The translations under genes and the position numbers were made by a program. Under the pieces are notes generated by a model. That model was not told the origin of the DNA. It worked only from the letters and a program-made list of their open reading frames with translations, and made no database searches. Below are positions 24,348-37,679 of a stretch of 64,000 nucleotides of DNA, piece by piece. This stretch comes from Mesodorylaimus sp. YZB2_4 (Eukaryota > Nematoda > Enoplea > Dorylaimida > Dorylaimidae), in contig JASANH010000183.1 in assembly GCA_030248295.1 (NCBI GenBank), positions 905,619-969,618 on the forward strand. Reading direction: 5' to 3'. How positions within the stretch are numbered: position 1 is the first letter of the stretch; each line of letters starts with the position of its first letter.

Positions 24348-27300
24348 TTACACCTCATTCCTTTGTACCTTGGCCGTGTCATCGTCACGCCTGACCAGCA
24401 CATCCTCGGCATTCAAGTAGGCCTGCAACGGATTCTCACGAATGGCCAACGATTCAGTCGAGTCCGCATTCACCAACGAACTATACCCTCCATTCTTGCC
24501 AAACTGGAATCGCTTGACTGGCTTGTCCACATTGGCCAATTTCGTGGCTGACTTGCGAACGACTGCAACACAAACACAGACTGTAGGAAGTCAGAAAAGG
24601 AAAATGGAAAACATGATGATTCTAATAGAGCATATACTGCGGCGTTCAGACTCACCAGTTACTCGCATGATGTGAAATACTGTACATCAACACTCAAATC
24701 CTCTACAACCCTCTTCGCATTTCCCCGCACTCGAACCTTGCGGCCATTCTCTAATCACGCCTCATCGTAACAGCTGTTTTCACTGATTGTCCGCTATCCC
24801 ACCCGCACATGTCCCATGCCAGACTTCACTTACTCTCACGTTCCTCCTCGCTCAAATTCACCACCGTCACTCGGTCATAGGCGGCGACACGTCGTCGTCG
24901 ATACGAGACACCCAAAATCAGTGCAATGGCCATGACGACCAGAAAGCACGTTATTGTGATCACCACAACCGCCTTGCGTCGTTGTCTATGCATCAATTCA
25001 TCGATCGGATACGAGTGATAGGACGGCGGGTAATTGACTTGCACTCGTTTTTCTGAAATAATACCTTATCACTGCATTGACCAGATCATACATTCTGAAG
25101 CCAGACATACCTTCCCCGGATTCGAAGGGATCTTCTTCCCACTCGTCTTCGGTTGATGCTAATTTTGCCTTGGACGGATTACGCGGGGATGGCACCCATT
25201 GCGGAAATGGGCGCATAATGTGAGCGATGGGTGCTCGTGGTTGTGGCTGAGCATCTGAAAAACGATAAGATTATATAGCTAAGAGGCAATTAAATGATCT
25301 GTTGAGCCGTGGGGAAGTGATTTCAAAAATAACGATGACGCTCTTTTAGGCTTATCTGGCGAACTATACAGTATTCTAACACGCGAGCCTAACTTATTCT
25401 GCAAAGTGCTAGATCACTCCCATAAATTACCCATTCGCATCGATCTCAAAGATCAGAATCACGTATTATTCTATCATTCAGAACTGACAATCACAAATCA
25501 TTCTCACCTGGTTTATCCTCCTCATCCTCGCCGTCGTCTTCATTCACCTGATCAATTGTTTCTTCTCTCGCTCCCTTCTCCTTGTCCAACTGATCACTCA
25601 ATTTAGCAATGGATAATTGGGCCTTCCGACGCATCTGCAAAATCCTGGACCACACTCGAATGATCTTGTCCCCATCCTCCTTCGGATCCACTTGATCCTC
25701 ATCTTCGTATTCATCGATTGGTTTCGCCAGCTGATCATCATCGATTTCCGGATCATCCAGTTTGATATCCTCTTCCTCCTCTTGCTTATCAGCCCTAGCA
25801 GTCGATCGCCATTTCTTCAATCGATCAGTGATCACTCGCATCATGATCGAACTTTGGGTCGTTTCGTCTCCGTAATCGTCATCGTCCTCCTCACTCACCA
25901 GACCCGTTTCATCGTTGGCTTCTTTCAACGATTCAGGTGCTCGTCTCCAGTCGCACTTCCTCTTATAATCCTCATTGAAATGGCCCTTCACATTCGTGCA
26001 CGAATCGCATTGAGTATCGCGCGTCCTCGTACACGGCACATCCTCGAACAAACCATCACCACATTTCGAACACGGTGTGCACGGTCGAAAGTGAGGCCGT
26101 TTCGGTGACCAGAAACTGGACGGGCACGGCGTGCACACTGTATTACTGGTCGTATTGCATATCCATTTCACACCCCAACCAACGGGACACGGATCGCAGA
26201 CGGCCAAGACGGGCTTGCCATCGATTATTAATTCAGACTGATCAGACAAGTCTTCGTTGTCAGGGATGGAAAAGTCCAACAGACCTGGTCTCCCAAACAC
26301 TACCTGAAATACAGGGTGATTAGCGAATGATACTAAGCTGTGTGGCTGATTGTAGATACATCCAGCATACTGCCCAATAACTGTAGCAAGGTAATTATAT
26401 GAAATAAGCAACATGAAGTTGATTAGTAACCATTCCACATACTCGTATTTTATCCCACTGTCGTCGTGTCCTGTACTATCGATTATTCAATTACATTTCC
26501 TATGTTTTCGATTGAATGGTGATGCCGCTATCAAGCTGACTTCGCGTAAGTAATCTTGCACTATTCTACCACAAGCCAAATTATGTGTGCACACTCCAGA
26601 CAGTCCCAATATGCACCTCTGGCTGGTAGGCATACGTAGGGATCAGCCTATGAGCCTGTTTTCCTCAATAAGCACACTTTTCAATCATACAGCTTTCTTA
26701 AAATTTTCAAAAAAGACACTTATAAAGAAACTGCAAACAGATAAGCCAAGCCAGCATTCCTCCCAGCACTAGAACTGCGCAGAGTTGCTACAGGCCATAA
26801 TGAATCCGACTGTGCCTTCCAGCCTAGCGTGATTAGACTTCTTATTTATGCAGAGTCCCTATGCCTAATCATGACCCACCACCATTGGCTAGGACATAAG
26901 TTGGCCCCACTTATCGCATTGCTGCTACAGTACACTTCCTTTCCTGCTGCTGGCATATTTCTACATCAGAAATCTTAAGTAAACTAGAGAAGCCAGATTG
27001 CTTGTCGGGTCCAATTATACACTTCAGCATCTTTGTCCAAATTAAACATTCTGATTAAGCATAAGCGCCTGAAGCCTGCTGTCTCACATACTGTTGACCC
27101 CCTAATCACCCTCGTGGTACCCCACTCGATTATACTGTCCCTCGCACGCTTTCCAAACACGTCCTCACTTCACTCGCCCGCTTCCTATTACACTGTTGCT
27201 TTCAACGTTACAAAATCCAATTTTCTCTATTTCCTTTCAAGGTCATCCCCATTTCTAGACCCCCTGCCAAAATAGTCCAAGACATAGTTTACAATCGAAT

Positions 27301-30300
27301 AGACGCCTCTTAGACGTTTCGTTTTCAACCATCTGCCGTTCGCATTCGTCCTTGAGCCTCAAACTATCATCTCATAACCAGTTTAGCCAGGAAAAAAGAT
27401 AAATCGACAAACATTCCTATTTGGTGTTCGCCTTTTCCAAGATCACCTGCCTAACCTAACTCAACCCGTCCCGAACAACCATATTCTAGAAGAACGAGTT
27501 TAACATGATCTGAACACGCGGTTCCGGTTTTCTTCAGACTGTCGACATAAAAGAAAGTGAAGATAGGTCGTAGCAATTTGTCCAAATTTACTAAACATGC
27601 TATATATGATGACATGAATACAACCAAACGAAGAAAATTTATGATTATGATGCTTTTTATTCGCTTGGACATTTCATCTTAATAGCGTCGTAAAATGCGC
27701 ACTTGTGACGTCAAGACTGACTCGCCTATGCACTATAGCATAGCCTGGGACCTATACAGTACCACACAATGCACAAGCTACCCTGCATACCACAGTAAAC
27801 GCTGATTTCGTTGGCGTTACGTCTGTTCCCTGCCCCTGAATGCGAAGCCGTACAGACTGTGTCCAACGGCTAACCGTCAGTCCACAACGCCCAAACAAAA
27901 CGTCGAAACTTCCCATAGAAATTTCTTGATTAAATCATGTCACATTCTAAATCTCACAACCTAACCACACCCTGACTATCCCATGACGCTATCATTCCTC
28001 TACAACTCCACAGTCACAACCCCTTCCTACTGCAGCCCCACCCAGTCCTGACTGACAAATCGCCCACGCTCTTCTCCTATCTCAAGACATGATCACACGA
28101 AAAACCATCATTATACGCCACTGATCACCATTCCTCGCATTTAGCCCAAGGCGCAAGACAACCTCGCGACTGGCGCGTGCATTTCTTCTCTCGCGTGCCA
28201 AATGTGAAAAAGATTAAAACGATGAAAAAATGAAGTGTCGAACAATCGCACATTGACTATTGGTCGTTTGTTAAAGTCATTCATCAAAAAGCTGACGCCA
28301 TTTTCGGCAGTGGAAAGTTTTTGGGAAAATATGGGCTGCGTTTTCGAAAGAAAATTATGGAAAGTTTGTCAAACAGTAAAGCGTCTGGCCAATGTTTACT
28401 GCGCAATGCAGGCAGATGGAAAATGGGCGCGGCTATTTCACATTTAGGTCACATCAGGACACTCATCAGTCTCACTCTACATTTGATTAAAATCATTCAC
28501 TCAACAAGTGGATCTTGGAAAATTCTCAAATATATTTTAACTGCACGCCAGCTTTTGCTTATTCGGTTCAGAGCCTATTCCCTGAAGCCCGGTCAAGACA
28601 TACGGTAGAACCCGGGTTTTCCCTCGGAACCCCCGGCACCTGTCCATGCCACATGTTCCCCATCTCCCGAACATCTTATAAAAATGAGCAGAAACTAACA
28701 AAAAATGGTCAGCAATCATTGTGTTTATTCATCTGCCCCTCTTCTCTATCCGGCCTTACTTAGGCTCTCCTCACAAGACAAAAGGTCAATAAAAGAGCCG
28801 AGGGTCATCCATAATCCACACATGCCTTCACTACTTGATTAGAGGGCCAAGAAAACAGAAGCAGCAGATGGACGAACAAAAGAAATCGGGACAATGACCA
28901 TCCTGTACTGGACACTTCTCAGGTCAGACCTCCCTCCTAAGCCGCCTTCCCCCTAATTCCTTCGAGGCCGACCATCGTCCACTACTATTCTACCATAATA
29001 ACGGTCTACGCCCCCGCTGGCCATTGTTTTCTAATGTAAGACCACCGCTGGCCCGTTTCGCTTTCAGGACCAGGCACGAACGGTTAAAACGCATTGTTTC
29101 GTCCCATAAGAAGGGCGTGCAGATGGCCTTCGTCCGCCGCAAGCCACGCCGAAGAAGGGCAGGCGCGCTACCCTAATAAGACGCCGACCAATGGTCCCCC
29201 GGGAGCACTGTCTTTGCGACCATAAGACGCCCGTCGTTCTTTATTCGCTACCATTTCGTGATTTGGTTCGGAATAAAGAGATATACTGTATGTTTAATCC
29301 TCGAGCCGATCATTTTCTCAACAACAAATTACACCACCCTTCGCAAACCATACATCGTTCGCAGACAGGGCGTAAGGTTACGCACTGATGATACCAGAGG
29401 GGCACGCAATTTACAATCGCCTTATACCACAAGGACTGGACCGTGACGAAAGAAATGACAAAAACTAAATTTCCTAATCGTGTACTGATGAAGGGTGCAT
29501 CCACAATTGTCTGCTTTCCGTCTTGATCTTTCTCTCGACCTGACTTTAACCCTTTGCTTCATGTCTCCTACCCTTACCACCCACACTGACCTATTCTCCT
29601 GACTCCATGCTTTCATCCAACCCACCTGCCAATATCTCTCACGCGATAAGCCAAACTAAGCAATAAAAGCGGGACGAGCTAACTTTTCATTTTGCCAGCC
29701 TTAGATAAGGAATGCAGACGATACAAAAACCACGCTAGCACCTTCCCTATACAGTGTATTGACAAAAGAGCAAGCCCCCCAAAATACCAAACACAGCTAA
29801 GCTCTAGTCCGGTCTGGGCGAGCTAATCTTAGACGCGCTATTCATCAAAGGCGCGTCAAAATATCAACACATCTTTCCGCCGCCTGCCCAAATATGGATC
29901 ATCTATCGGATACGTTTATGGAAAATCCAAACTTAGCAATGTGTCATGCACGAGGAAGAACGAATGTCAGAAATAGAGAAAAGAATTGTGACGAATGCAG
30001 AAGGCGTGAAATAAGATTTATATTTATCTTAGGGGGATGAATCGAGTTCTTTTATTCGTTTTCCTGTTTGTACCCTTGGAAAAGTCAAAAAGAGTAAGCG
30101 GAGAAAGGATTATGCAAATCGTTGTACAATGGCCATGTTTTCTCAATTCGAATGGCCATGGTCACTGGAACCACGATCAGATAAGATGAGCACTAGCGAG
30201 AAGATAACAGCGCATTAACAGCAACTCTGAAACAAGCTATCACTCAACTTACGATTAGTTAAGCAAAGAAAGCCAAATTATTGTGCTGTGATGCCATAAA

Positions 30301-30425
30301 CTCAACCCCGTGACAAAAGAAACATGTCTCCAAAAGATCAACCAAAAAAATTTTCTATTCTTACTTACCGAACTTGATAAGACAACGAATAAAATTGACG
30401 CTAAACACGAAAATCCAGCCGCCAT
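24348..30425 (-). CDS. TNF-receptor-superfamily-like type I membrane receptor, 5 exons, 476 aa
   Basis: Exons: 30369-30425, 25508-26303, 25111-25254, 24834-25052, 24348-24562. They sum to 1431 nt with phases 0,1,1,1. The first exon is a 19-codon signal peptide (MAAGFSCLASILFVVLSSS) ending at GTAAGT. Exon 2 carries TNFR cysteine-rich repeats at about residues 55-121 (CDPCPVGW...TVCTPCPSSFWS, CTPCSKCGDGLF, DVPCTRTRDTQCDSC). A long acidic and charged linker (about 140-330) follows. A transmembrane helix occupies about 361-383 (VVVITITCFLVVMAIALILG) with RRRR after it. The cytoplasmic tail is about 93 residues with no death domain I can recognise. Having about one and a half repeats recalls short insect receptors such as Wengen. 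Ligand and signalling are unknown. The start exon lies 4 kb upstream and is placed by phase, ATG and signal-peptide character. Confidence 0.85.
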
Positions 30426-31685
30426 TATCTTCGAAATTGATACTGTACCAACCGAACTGACTAAGCTAAGAACTGCGGTGATGCACTGACTGCCGTGTTC
30501 AGTGAACCGTCAAATAATAAGGGTGACACGGAAGACTTGTATTTATTCTCGCCGCCACCCCAAAACGCCTCAAACCTCCTTCTTCAACGCCCAACCCGCA
30601 AATTGACGTCAAAAAGTGGGTTCGTCTCGGTCTCGTTTTCTATTCTCGCACCTTCGCACCGCACCACACAACGTCGATTGGAATTGAATAAGTTCTAAAG
30701 AAACGATGAATCTACTCAAGATGGTGAGAAAAATATGCGTGGATAAATTCACGCCTTCTTCGTCATGGCTCGAGTATACGGCCACTTTACGCCGTCCACT
30801 ATTGGCACGTAAGTAATTCGCGCCGACTAAACTAACATTGTTGTGCAAAAATGCGCTCGTTTTGTTGACCTGGCTTGGCTTTTATAGTAACTTGCCCGAC
30901 TATCTATTCCAAGGGGGTAAAATGCGGATGAATCGAGTTGAAGACGACGGGGCAGGTCAGGCTAACCAAACCGTACACAAGTCAAGTGACTGATAAAATG
31001 GAGTTCGGCGTAAAACGGAAGCAAGTGAAGGAAAACATGAAAACTAGGAAAGGCAAAACAAGAAGGCAGCTAATGGTGATAATGATCAGCAGGCCTATTT
31101 CAGTAAGCAGGCAGGCCTTTCTAAAAACAGATAACGCTAGCCCAGTAAGTAGGCTCTTATCACTGACTCCGCGGAAAATTCCAAAACAAGTCAGCAGTCG
31201 AGTCGGCCTACCACCTCTCGCCCATCGGAGCCCTCTAATCGTAAGCAGAGTAAGCCAGCTCGAACACGCCCGCATATTGAAAAGCGAGAAATACACGGCC
31301 TACAAATTTTGCGTAACAAAACACCACCGCGATAAACGTAACCCTATTCGCCTAGCTAGGCAGACAGTCGTCGACGGTAGATAATCTACGCAATACACGC
31401 TCGCCAGCAATGATAAATGGTTACAGATTTAGCGTATACTACTACCGCCTAAAACAGATTGTAAAATTACACAACTAGAACCAACTCTATGTGTACAGTA
31501 GTTACATGCGTGCAGCCAAAAGTAACACGACCGGCCGCCACCCACGTAACCGACCTGTCATGAGCACTGCGCGCGGGCAGCGGAGGCGGATTCAGGCGGG
31601 TGCGGCATCGTAAAGCTGCCTCTTGCCAGCCAATCACGGGTGCGCGTGTCCCAGCCGCGTCCAATGGCTGTTCAACTTTGCACTG

Positions 31686-32109
31686 TCATGTGGACCATGT
31701 GGTCACCGTGGTGGCTGGTGGCGGGGTGGAGTGGCCAGAGTTTGGCGCCAAATCGACGACCTCCTGTCGCGCCAGTAAGTCCCTATTGAGCACCTGTCTC
31801 TGTCGATGGTCGCCTGGTTTGCAGATGCTCAATGACCCCGTTTTCGCTGGCTCTCCCTTTATGGTAAGAATGGGCAAATTTAGTCAAACGTTTAATCTTA
31901 CATTTCCTTTTTCCATGACATTGACGCCTTCCCATTCCATTACCAGACCATTTTGGGGGCATAGAAGCGTAAAAAGGAGCGTCGCGTGCCTTCGACCATT
32001 TGACGCCGCCCGCCAGCGTCCTTTCATCGAGCAGATTGTATCGGAAAGTTGATTTTTCAAATTCGATCTCGCCATTGCGACAGAAGGTTTCGGGTGGCAG
32101 CAGGTGCAA
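31686..32109 (-). CDS. Two putative 3' exons of an unidentified gene
   Basis: Exon a runs from about 32109 (5' end uncertain) to 31944 and ends at G|GTAATG in phase 1. Exon b is 31686-31813, enters after AACCAG in phase 1, and reads to TGA at 31686. The intron is 130 bp. Exon a is protein-like (FRYNLLDERTL, WSKARDAPFY, PPKWSG). Exon b has QVLNRDLLARQEVVDL followed by a Pro/Thr-rich end. I do not recognise the family and could not find a start or upstream exons, so these may be the end of a small gene or a chance pairing. Confidence 0.35.
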
Positions 32110-33001
32110 TGAGTCTCAGACAAAGACACATGGAGTTCCGATTTATGGCGCCTGAGTTGGGTTGTTTGCGAAATCGAGGGGAGAAATAACGTCTCGCACA
32201 TACACTTGGAAAATTTTAAAGACGCTAGAGCAGATGGGTGAAGAAGCATTTCGGGCCGATTTGCATCGTCCTCGCTTTGCCATGAGCGCAGAAGTGACTC
32301 GGCTGAGATATTCTGTATTCAGGATGGAAGTGAGTTACAACACGAGATGAGACGACGCTTTGCGAAAAGATGGTGTTGGGTGATCAGACTGTATAAAACA
32401 CAATGATCGTGCTACAGCCAAGGACCAGTACGTGCCCAGCTACTAAGGGACCACAGAAGGCAAACGAGATATTACTGTCTAAACCTTCCTCAGTTTGCTT
32501 AGCATTTGGACCACAAGCAACGATTGCTGCTGCTTCGCAATTTGTGCAAGCGTTGTGTTCACTCATCGTGTGCAGTTGACCAGGTGAGTGGCGTGTTTTT
32601 GCAGAGAACACCCCAATAAGAACCCTACTCCCGAAATTTTGGTATCTTGCAGAAAAGAAAATTTCTAGATCGAGAAGAGTTCAGCTTGTCATCAGTGCAT
32701 AGGCACTCTGCGCATGTAATCCAACGTGCAATCCATTACCGATGCCAATCGTGAGTCTGAACCAGTCTGTCAAAAAGTCACTTGTTTATGATTGTTTTTT
32801 AGCTCTAAACTCCGTTGCTGCCACCGTCATAAACCAGGCCCATCATACAGCACGAATTGTGTACCTGGTCCCAGCCCACACTGTGCATGGACATCCAACT
32901 TGCCACCATATCACGTAGTTCAAAAAGTTCGTAGCCTGAGTACCTTCCGCATGAGCTACAGCAGTGAAATTTGTACTTTGAACTATCCACATCCCACTAG
33001 G

Positions 33002-33270
33002 TGTAATAGCATTCATGCTTTAACAAAAAGCCGGAAATCCATGTTGCATACATCTGAGGCAGGCATGCAGTTACAGTTAGTTGCGCACAAAATACGCATA
33101 CGCAAACGTATTAAAAATTTGGATGCGTATCTGCATACGCATAGACATAGGCATACGCATTCTAGCCGATGTACGCATGTACGCATACCCAACTGTAACT
33201 GCACCTCTGCTTCAGAGATATGCAACATGGATTTCGTGGCTATTTCTTGAAGCATGAATGCTATTATACC
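33002..33270. repeat. Fold-back (inverted) repeat with ~85-bp arms
   Basis: The left arm from about 33002 (GTAATAGCATTCATGCTT, then GAAATCCATGTTGCATA and GCAGTTACAGTT) is mirrored by the right arm ending about 33270. The interior is rich in GCATACG/GTACGCAT units. The structure suggests a fold-back element or palindrome. Upstream at 32800-32990 lies a copy of the repeat also at 10670-10740, inverted. Confidence 0.75.
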
Positions 33271-34146
33271 TCTGATCCTCTCCCGAGTATTATTGATAGG
33301 AACAAGCTTTGGTGGATTTGATGCGTACAGCTCGGACCCCCAAACCATTTTGGATGCACATTTTGCTTGAATCTCTGTTTTCTCCTACCTTTGGTATGGC
33401 ACGGTCCGCATCAGTTCCAATACACACCAGCCTGTCCCGATTTAGCAGGTCGTTAAACTCTCAGCAGTTGAAATACCAGTTTTCTTCCCCCTCAAAATTT
33501 TTTATCTTTTGTAGACACGCTATCAAGCATCAAAATAAATGTGTCGTAGTTTCAATGCGGACAACCTCAAATCAACATTATGGGGGGGGGAGTGGACAAA
33601 TAAGGAGCTTCCAGACTGGCAAGCAAGCTGTGATAAAAATGGTCCGCATACACTTGGTGCCTATCGCATGTGGGTCTTTTGATAAGACGTTGTTTACACA
33701 TATCAATCACTGAGGCGACTCAATCAAGGCTTCTACCGACATCGATATCACTGAATAATTTTAGCTTATGCGCGTGTTGTACCAGTCAGTAAGTAAGTAC
33801 AGCATAGGTATACTGTACAACAATTCAAACATCGTTTTGCACCGAATTTCACCTTCACCAAACTGTTTAAAAGTGATCTGGTAATACTTGCAGCACTGTA
33901 ATCACTTCTTCAGTTCAGGTCATTTTCCATGAGGTCGATCTCAGAGGGTGGACCTTAGTCACATCAACAGTGACGCACTAACGGGCATTTGGAACAGCAC
34001 CAAAGATCTACTACCAGCCTGCCCATTGAGCATGCAATGGTTTGATCACTGCCAACACAACCTCAGATCCACTTTTGATAGCTGTTTACCAGTTTTCAAT
34101 TTCTTCCGTGCTCCAGTGAGTGGATTTATGTTTCAAAGCTATATGA

Positions 34147-34899
34147 AATTTCTAAAAAAATCTGTTGTCAGACAACAAAAAGGTTAGCCCAGCCACCCTA
34201 CTCTAACCAAATGCGAGGCAAACGAGGTTGGCTGGGCTCCCTCGGCGGCGTTTGTAGGAAAATTGTGATCAAATAGAATTGCTACTGTCACTAAAAAAGT
34301 GTAACAGGGCGTCCCCTACCTCAGCCACTTCATTCAGGCAATAGAGAGATGGAAACACAAGGCCCGATGGTCGTTCTAGTGCTGAAGGTTGTACGCCCAA
34401 AGCAAAGCATGCTGGCTCCACAGAAGCTGAATTTCCTGTTCTAGTGTCACTAAGTAGGTGCTACACATGCAGTCCTCGTGCTGTCACGGCAGATGCACCC
34501 TCAGCAAGTCCTCACTGTTCCCCAAGTGAGTTCGAGGTAACAGAAGGGGATCGTATTCCAAAACTCCAAACTTCTGTACTTACTGCAAAATACGAATAAG
34601 TGTGATGTGGGTACTAGCCTTTTGTGAAAAACAGAATAAAATCCCGCAGGGAGTCAACCCCACGACTCCACGAGGTACCAAGTACACCACAGAGACATAC
34701 GTTGTGGGTGAGTGTGGGAAAACGATTGTGTGCCTCGCCCTGAAGGCAACATAAAAGATATATCACGTCCACATAAGTATAACCCACTTAAGCATGTGCC
34801 GCCGAGGGAGCCCAGCCAACCTCGTTTGCCTCGCATTTGGTTATAGTAGGGTGGCTGGGCTAACCTTTTTGTTGTCTGATAACAGATTTTTTTAGAAAT
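34147..34899. mobile_element. Non-autonomous element with ~100-bp terminal inverted repeats (753 bp)
   Basis: Positions 34147-34249 and 34798-34899 are near-perfect inverted copies, sharing TTCTAAAAAAATCTGTT, GGTTAGCCCAGCCACCCTAC and AACGAGGTTGGCTGGGCTCC with only a few differences. The 550-bp interior has no ORF of note. No clear target-site duplication is visible, so the superfamily is not assigned. Confidence 0.75.
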
Positions 34900-35514
34900 A
34901 CCAATACTTTTTCGTACATGTTGTTAAGTTGCAAAACCAATACAGACGAATTTCCCATCTAATCCCTCATGAGCTGCGCATAACATCCGATTGGAAAGAA
35001 AATTTTAATACTGTTGGTGCTTTAATAACTGTAGCGGCCGGAGTACATAATGCAGTCAAACACTAGGACTGTTCATATAATAGGCACGTCACATAATCCA
35101 CCTTATTCTTTCGCGATCGAAACATTAAATTGTTGCAGTCGTATACAACCCTGCGATATAAAATTACCTATGAAAAATGTAAAAATACGAAGATCGTAGC
35201 TTAAACAGATTTTAAAAAACATGTCATACTTGAAAACCTAACCAATAGATAGTAATAAAAAATGCCAAAAACGCCTTGCGGGGACATCTACGGCTAACAG
35301 AAAACAGCACTTACGTGCCACACGGCTAATAAAAATATTCCGCCTGCTGGTGGTATGTGCTAAAATCCAGTTTTTCGAGCATAAAAGAATTAATTAGCGC
35401 GAATCTTTAAATCACACCCTCAAAAGAATAATTCCCGCCATGAGAGCTTTCAGAAAAACCAACTCTTTTTTCCGTAGCTTCAGTGGTTATTGCTGCGGAC
35501 AGGACTTAAGTACT

Positions 35515-35537
35515 TCGTCGTCGTCGTCGTCGTCGTC
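35515..35537 (+). repeat. (TCG)n microsatellite
   Basis: About eight consecutive TCG units. Confidence 0.9.
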
Positions 35538-36194
35538 TTCCGTCGTCATCTCTGGAACAGCAAAACGTGCATTTTGGATCTCAAGAACGGCCAAGCCATT
35601 TCCAACAAAATTTTGCACGATTATTGGCCATGGCAAACAAAGCTCATCCCCAAAATTTTGTGCCCTTTTGTTGATTTCTTGTCGAGTTATTGACAGGCAA
35701 AGTTGCCCGCTTAACATTGCACGTCTGTGTGGCTGGGCTAAACAGGCAGCTACCGTGCCTGTTGATACTGTACTTTAGCCCAAACGCACTCTATTTCGCA
35801 TCTAGGGCGATTAAAATGACTTATGGACACCGATCTCAGTCGGATTGTCCAAAAGCTCGGGACCAAGAAGATCTTTTTGCTTTGGTCACCAGAAACCAGC
35901 CGGTTGAAATAAAAAAGTGATTTCAACAATCTTATGAAATCACAAAGACAGCTACAGCATAGCCAAGCTAAAACTGGCATCCGACTGAGGCATATATGGC
36001 AAACTGATCAGCGGGCAAAGTGTTCCACGTGCTTCAGATATTCTTGAGAATTCACGGGAGATTCGAATGCATAGTATTAGTGACTGAAAGCGTTAAATTT
36101 TCAAAAGCCCAAAAATGATTTACAGTACTGAGCCCTGCACTTACTAGTATCCTTATCTTGCAGTAAAGCAGATTGCTCGTCGACCATGTGCAAG

Positions 36195-36262
36195 TACGGT
36201 AAGTGCGCACCTGGCGTGACAAGCAGAGGTCAGCCACCCAGGCCACGAGCCGTGGGTCATGG
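36195..36262 (-). mobile_element. SINE-1 head remnant
   Basis: GTAAGTGCGCACCTGGCGTGA followed by AGCAGAGG..AGCCACCCAGGC corresponds to the inverted tRNA-like head seen at 18895-18945. The rest of the element is missing. Confidence 0.5.
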
Positions 36263-37679
36263 GAGCGAGGTCGTGGTCTGGCGAATGGATGCGATCGTTA
36301 GAGTGAGATTGTTGGGATAGGGGTGTGCGTGGAAACTGTAAGAGTGGCTACAATGTACTCAGAAAAGTACTCAATGTAGAACCCGCCTGATATATTGTTC
36401 TTACATGGCGAGCTCGGCAGGAGCTAGCTTCGAGAAAGCGAAGGAAGCAAGGCTAATGAGAGAGTCTGGAGATGATGTACAAAAAAAGGGCCCTGCTGGG
36501 TCTACAGCCTACATATTTATTAGTGGACTCGGATTTATTAGGTGCTATCACGCTTTGGTTGTTCTGGTCGTCGGTGGCTGCCAGGTGTCGATCGGCTTGT
36601 ACAGAAGCTCAAATGGTGTGAGACAGCGTATTGAGTGTATGAGGAAAGGGTTCTTCGCGAGAAGAAAGGATGACGGAAAAAGACAAGAATGAAGATTTGG
36701 AAAAGACTGTTGTCTGAAAATGAAGAGTGCACAGGAATCAATGGTACAGGTAAAGAGAAGAATAAGTTTAGTAAAACAGGAGCAGGAGCCACTCATTGTG
36801 GTTAGCTAAAAATGAGAGCTAAACGAATAAAAATGAAAGTACATTTGAACACAGAAATTTGGCAAGAAATTTGCTAGTTCAGCGGATGCAGCATTGAATT
36901 CTGACTGAACCGATCCACCTATCGTTTCGGTGGATGGATGGTCAATGCTGGGAGCAAAGCTTCTCGGAAAGAATATTTGCTGTGGGGGGAGTCTAAAACC
37001 CATTTTTTTGGTGGGCATCCTTTATGGATGGCTCCATGACTCTTAATTTGATGCGAATATCTCAACAGCTGGCCAATATTCTGCAAAACTGTTGTGTACG
37101 ATCATTGGCTGGCAAATAAGATATACTGGTACCGAAAATGATCAGGTCGATCAAGTGGTTCTAAAATGGCGAGTGCGCGGAAAGAATGAGTTTAAATGAA
37201 TCTTGAAGAGAAGATTTATGTTTCAACGCGTGCACTGCACTGTTGCTATTTGATTTTGTAAAGAGTCACAAGGAAACACAAACATTCTTGATTACAACAA
37301 TTACAATATGGCAACACCTGACGTACAGATCTATACACCAAATAATATATTCAGATACATCTATCCGTTTCGTACATTCATAGATACATCCTTCACAAAT
37401 TCAAAATCATGGCAGCACTTCAAAGCTTTACACCGGGCCATACTTTTACAAAACACAATTTTCTTAGGGCTATATACATCTACGAGAAAAAAAGGTTACT
37501 CCGCCAGCAATGACATTGAATCTGGTTGAAGCTATAAGAACCGTTTGTATCATATTTTAGGCGGTTTCTAGAGCCGTGCCACAAGAAGTGCCTACACAGT
37601 GCATGCCTTATGGTCAGAAAATAACGCCCATTATTCTTCCTGTTCCATCCGGTTCTATCTAACAACACATGCACGTAGC

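Larger units (their letters stand above)
30426..37679. other. Intergenic region between the TNFR-like start codon and TMEM127 stop codon
   Basis: Apart from two putative exons (31686-32109), a fold-back repeat (33002-33270), a TIR element (34147-34899), a TCG microsatellite (35515-35537) and a SINE-1 head remnant (36195-36262), I see nothing I can name. Short open frames here lack splice partners or recognisable motifs. Confidence 0.5.

Noticed and set aside
32384..32611. 75-codon minus frame with Cys residues as an upstream exon of the 31686-32109 gene
   Set aside because: No compatible donor and acceptor phases could be found.
33120..33190. CRISPR-like short repeats (GCATACG units)
   Set aside because: Irregular low-complexity units inside a fold-back element in a eukaryotic sequence; no spacer structure.
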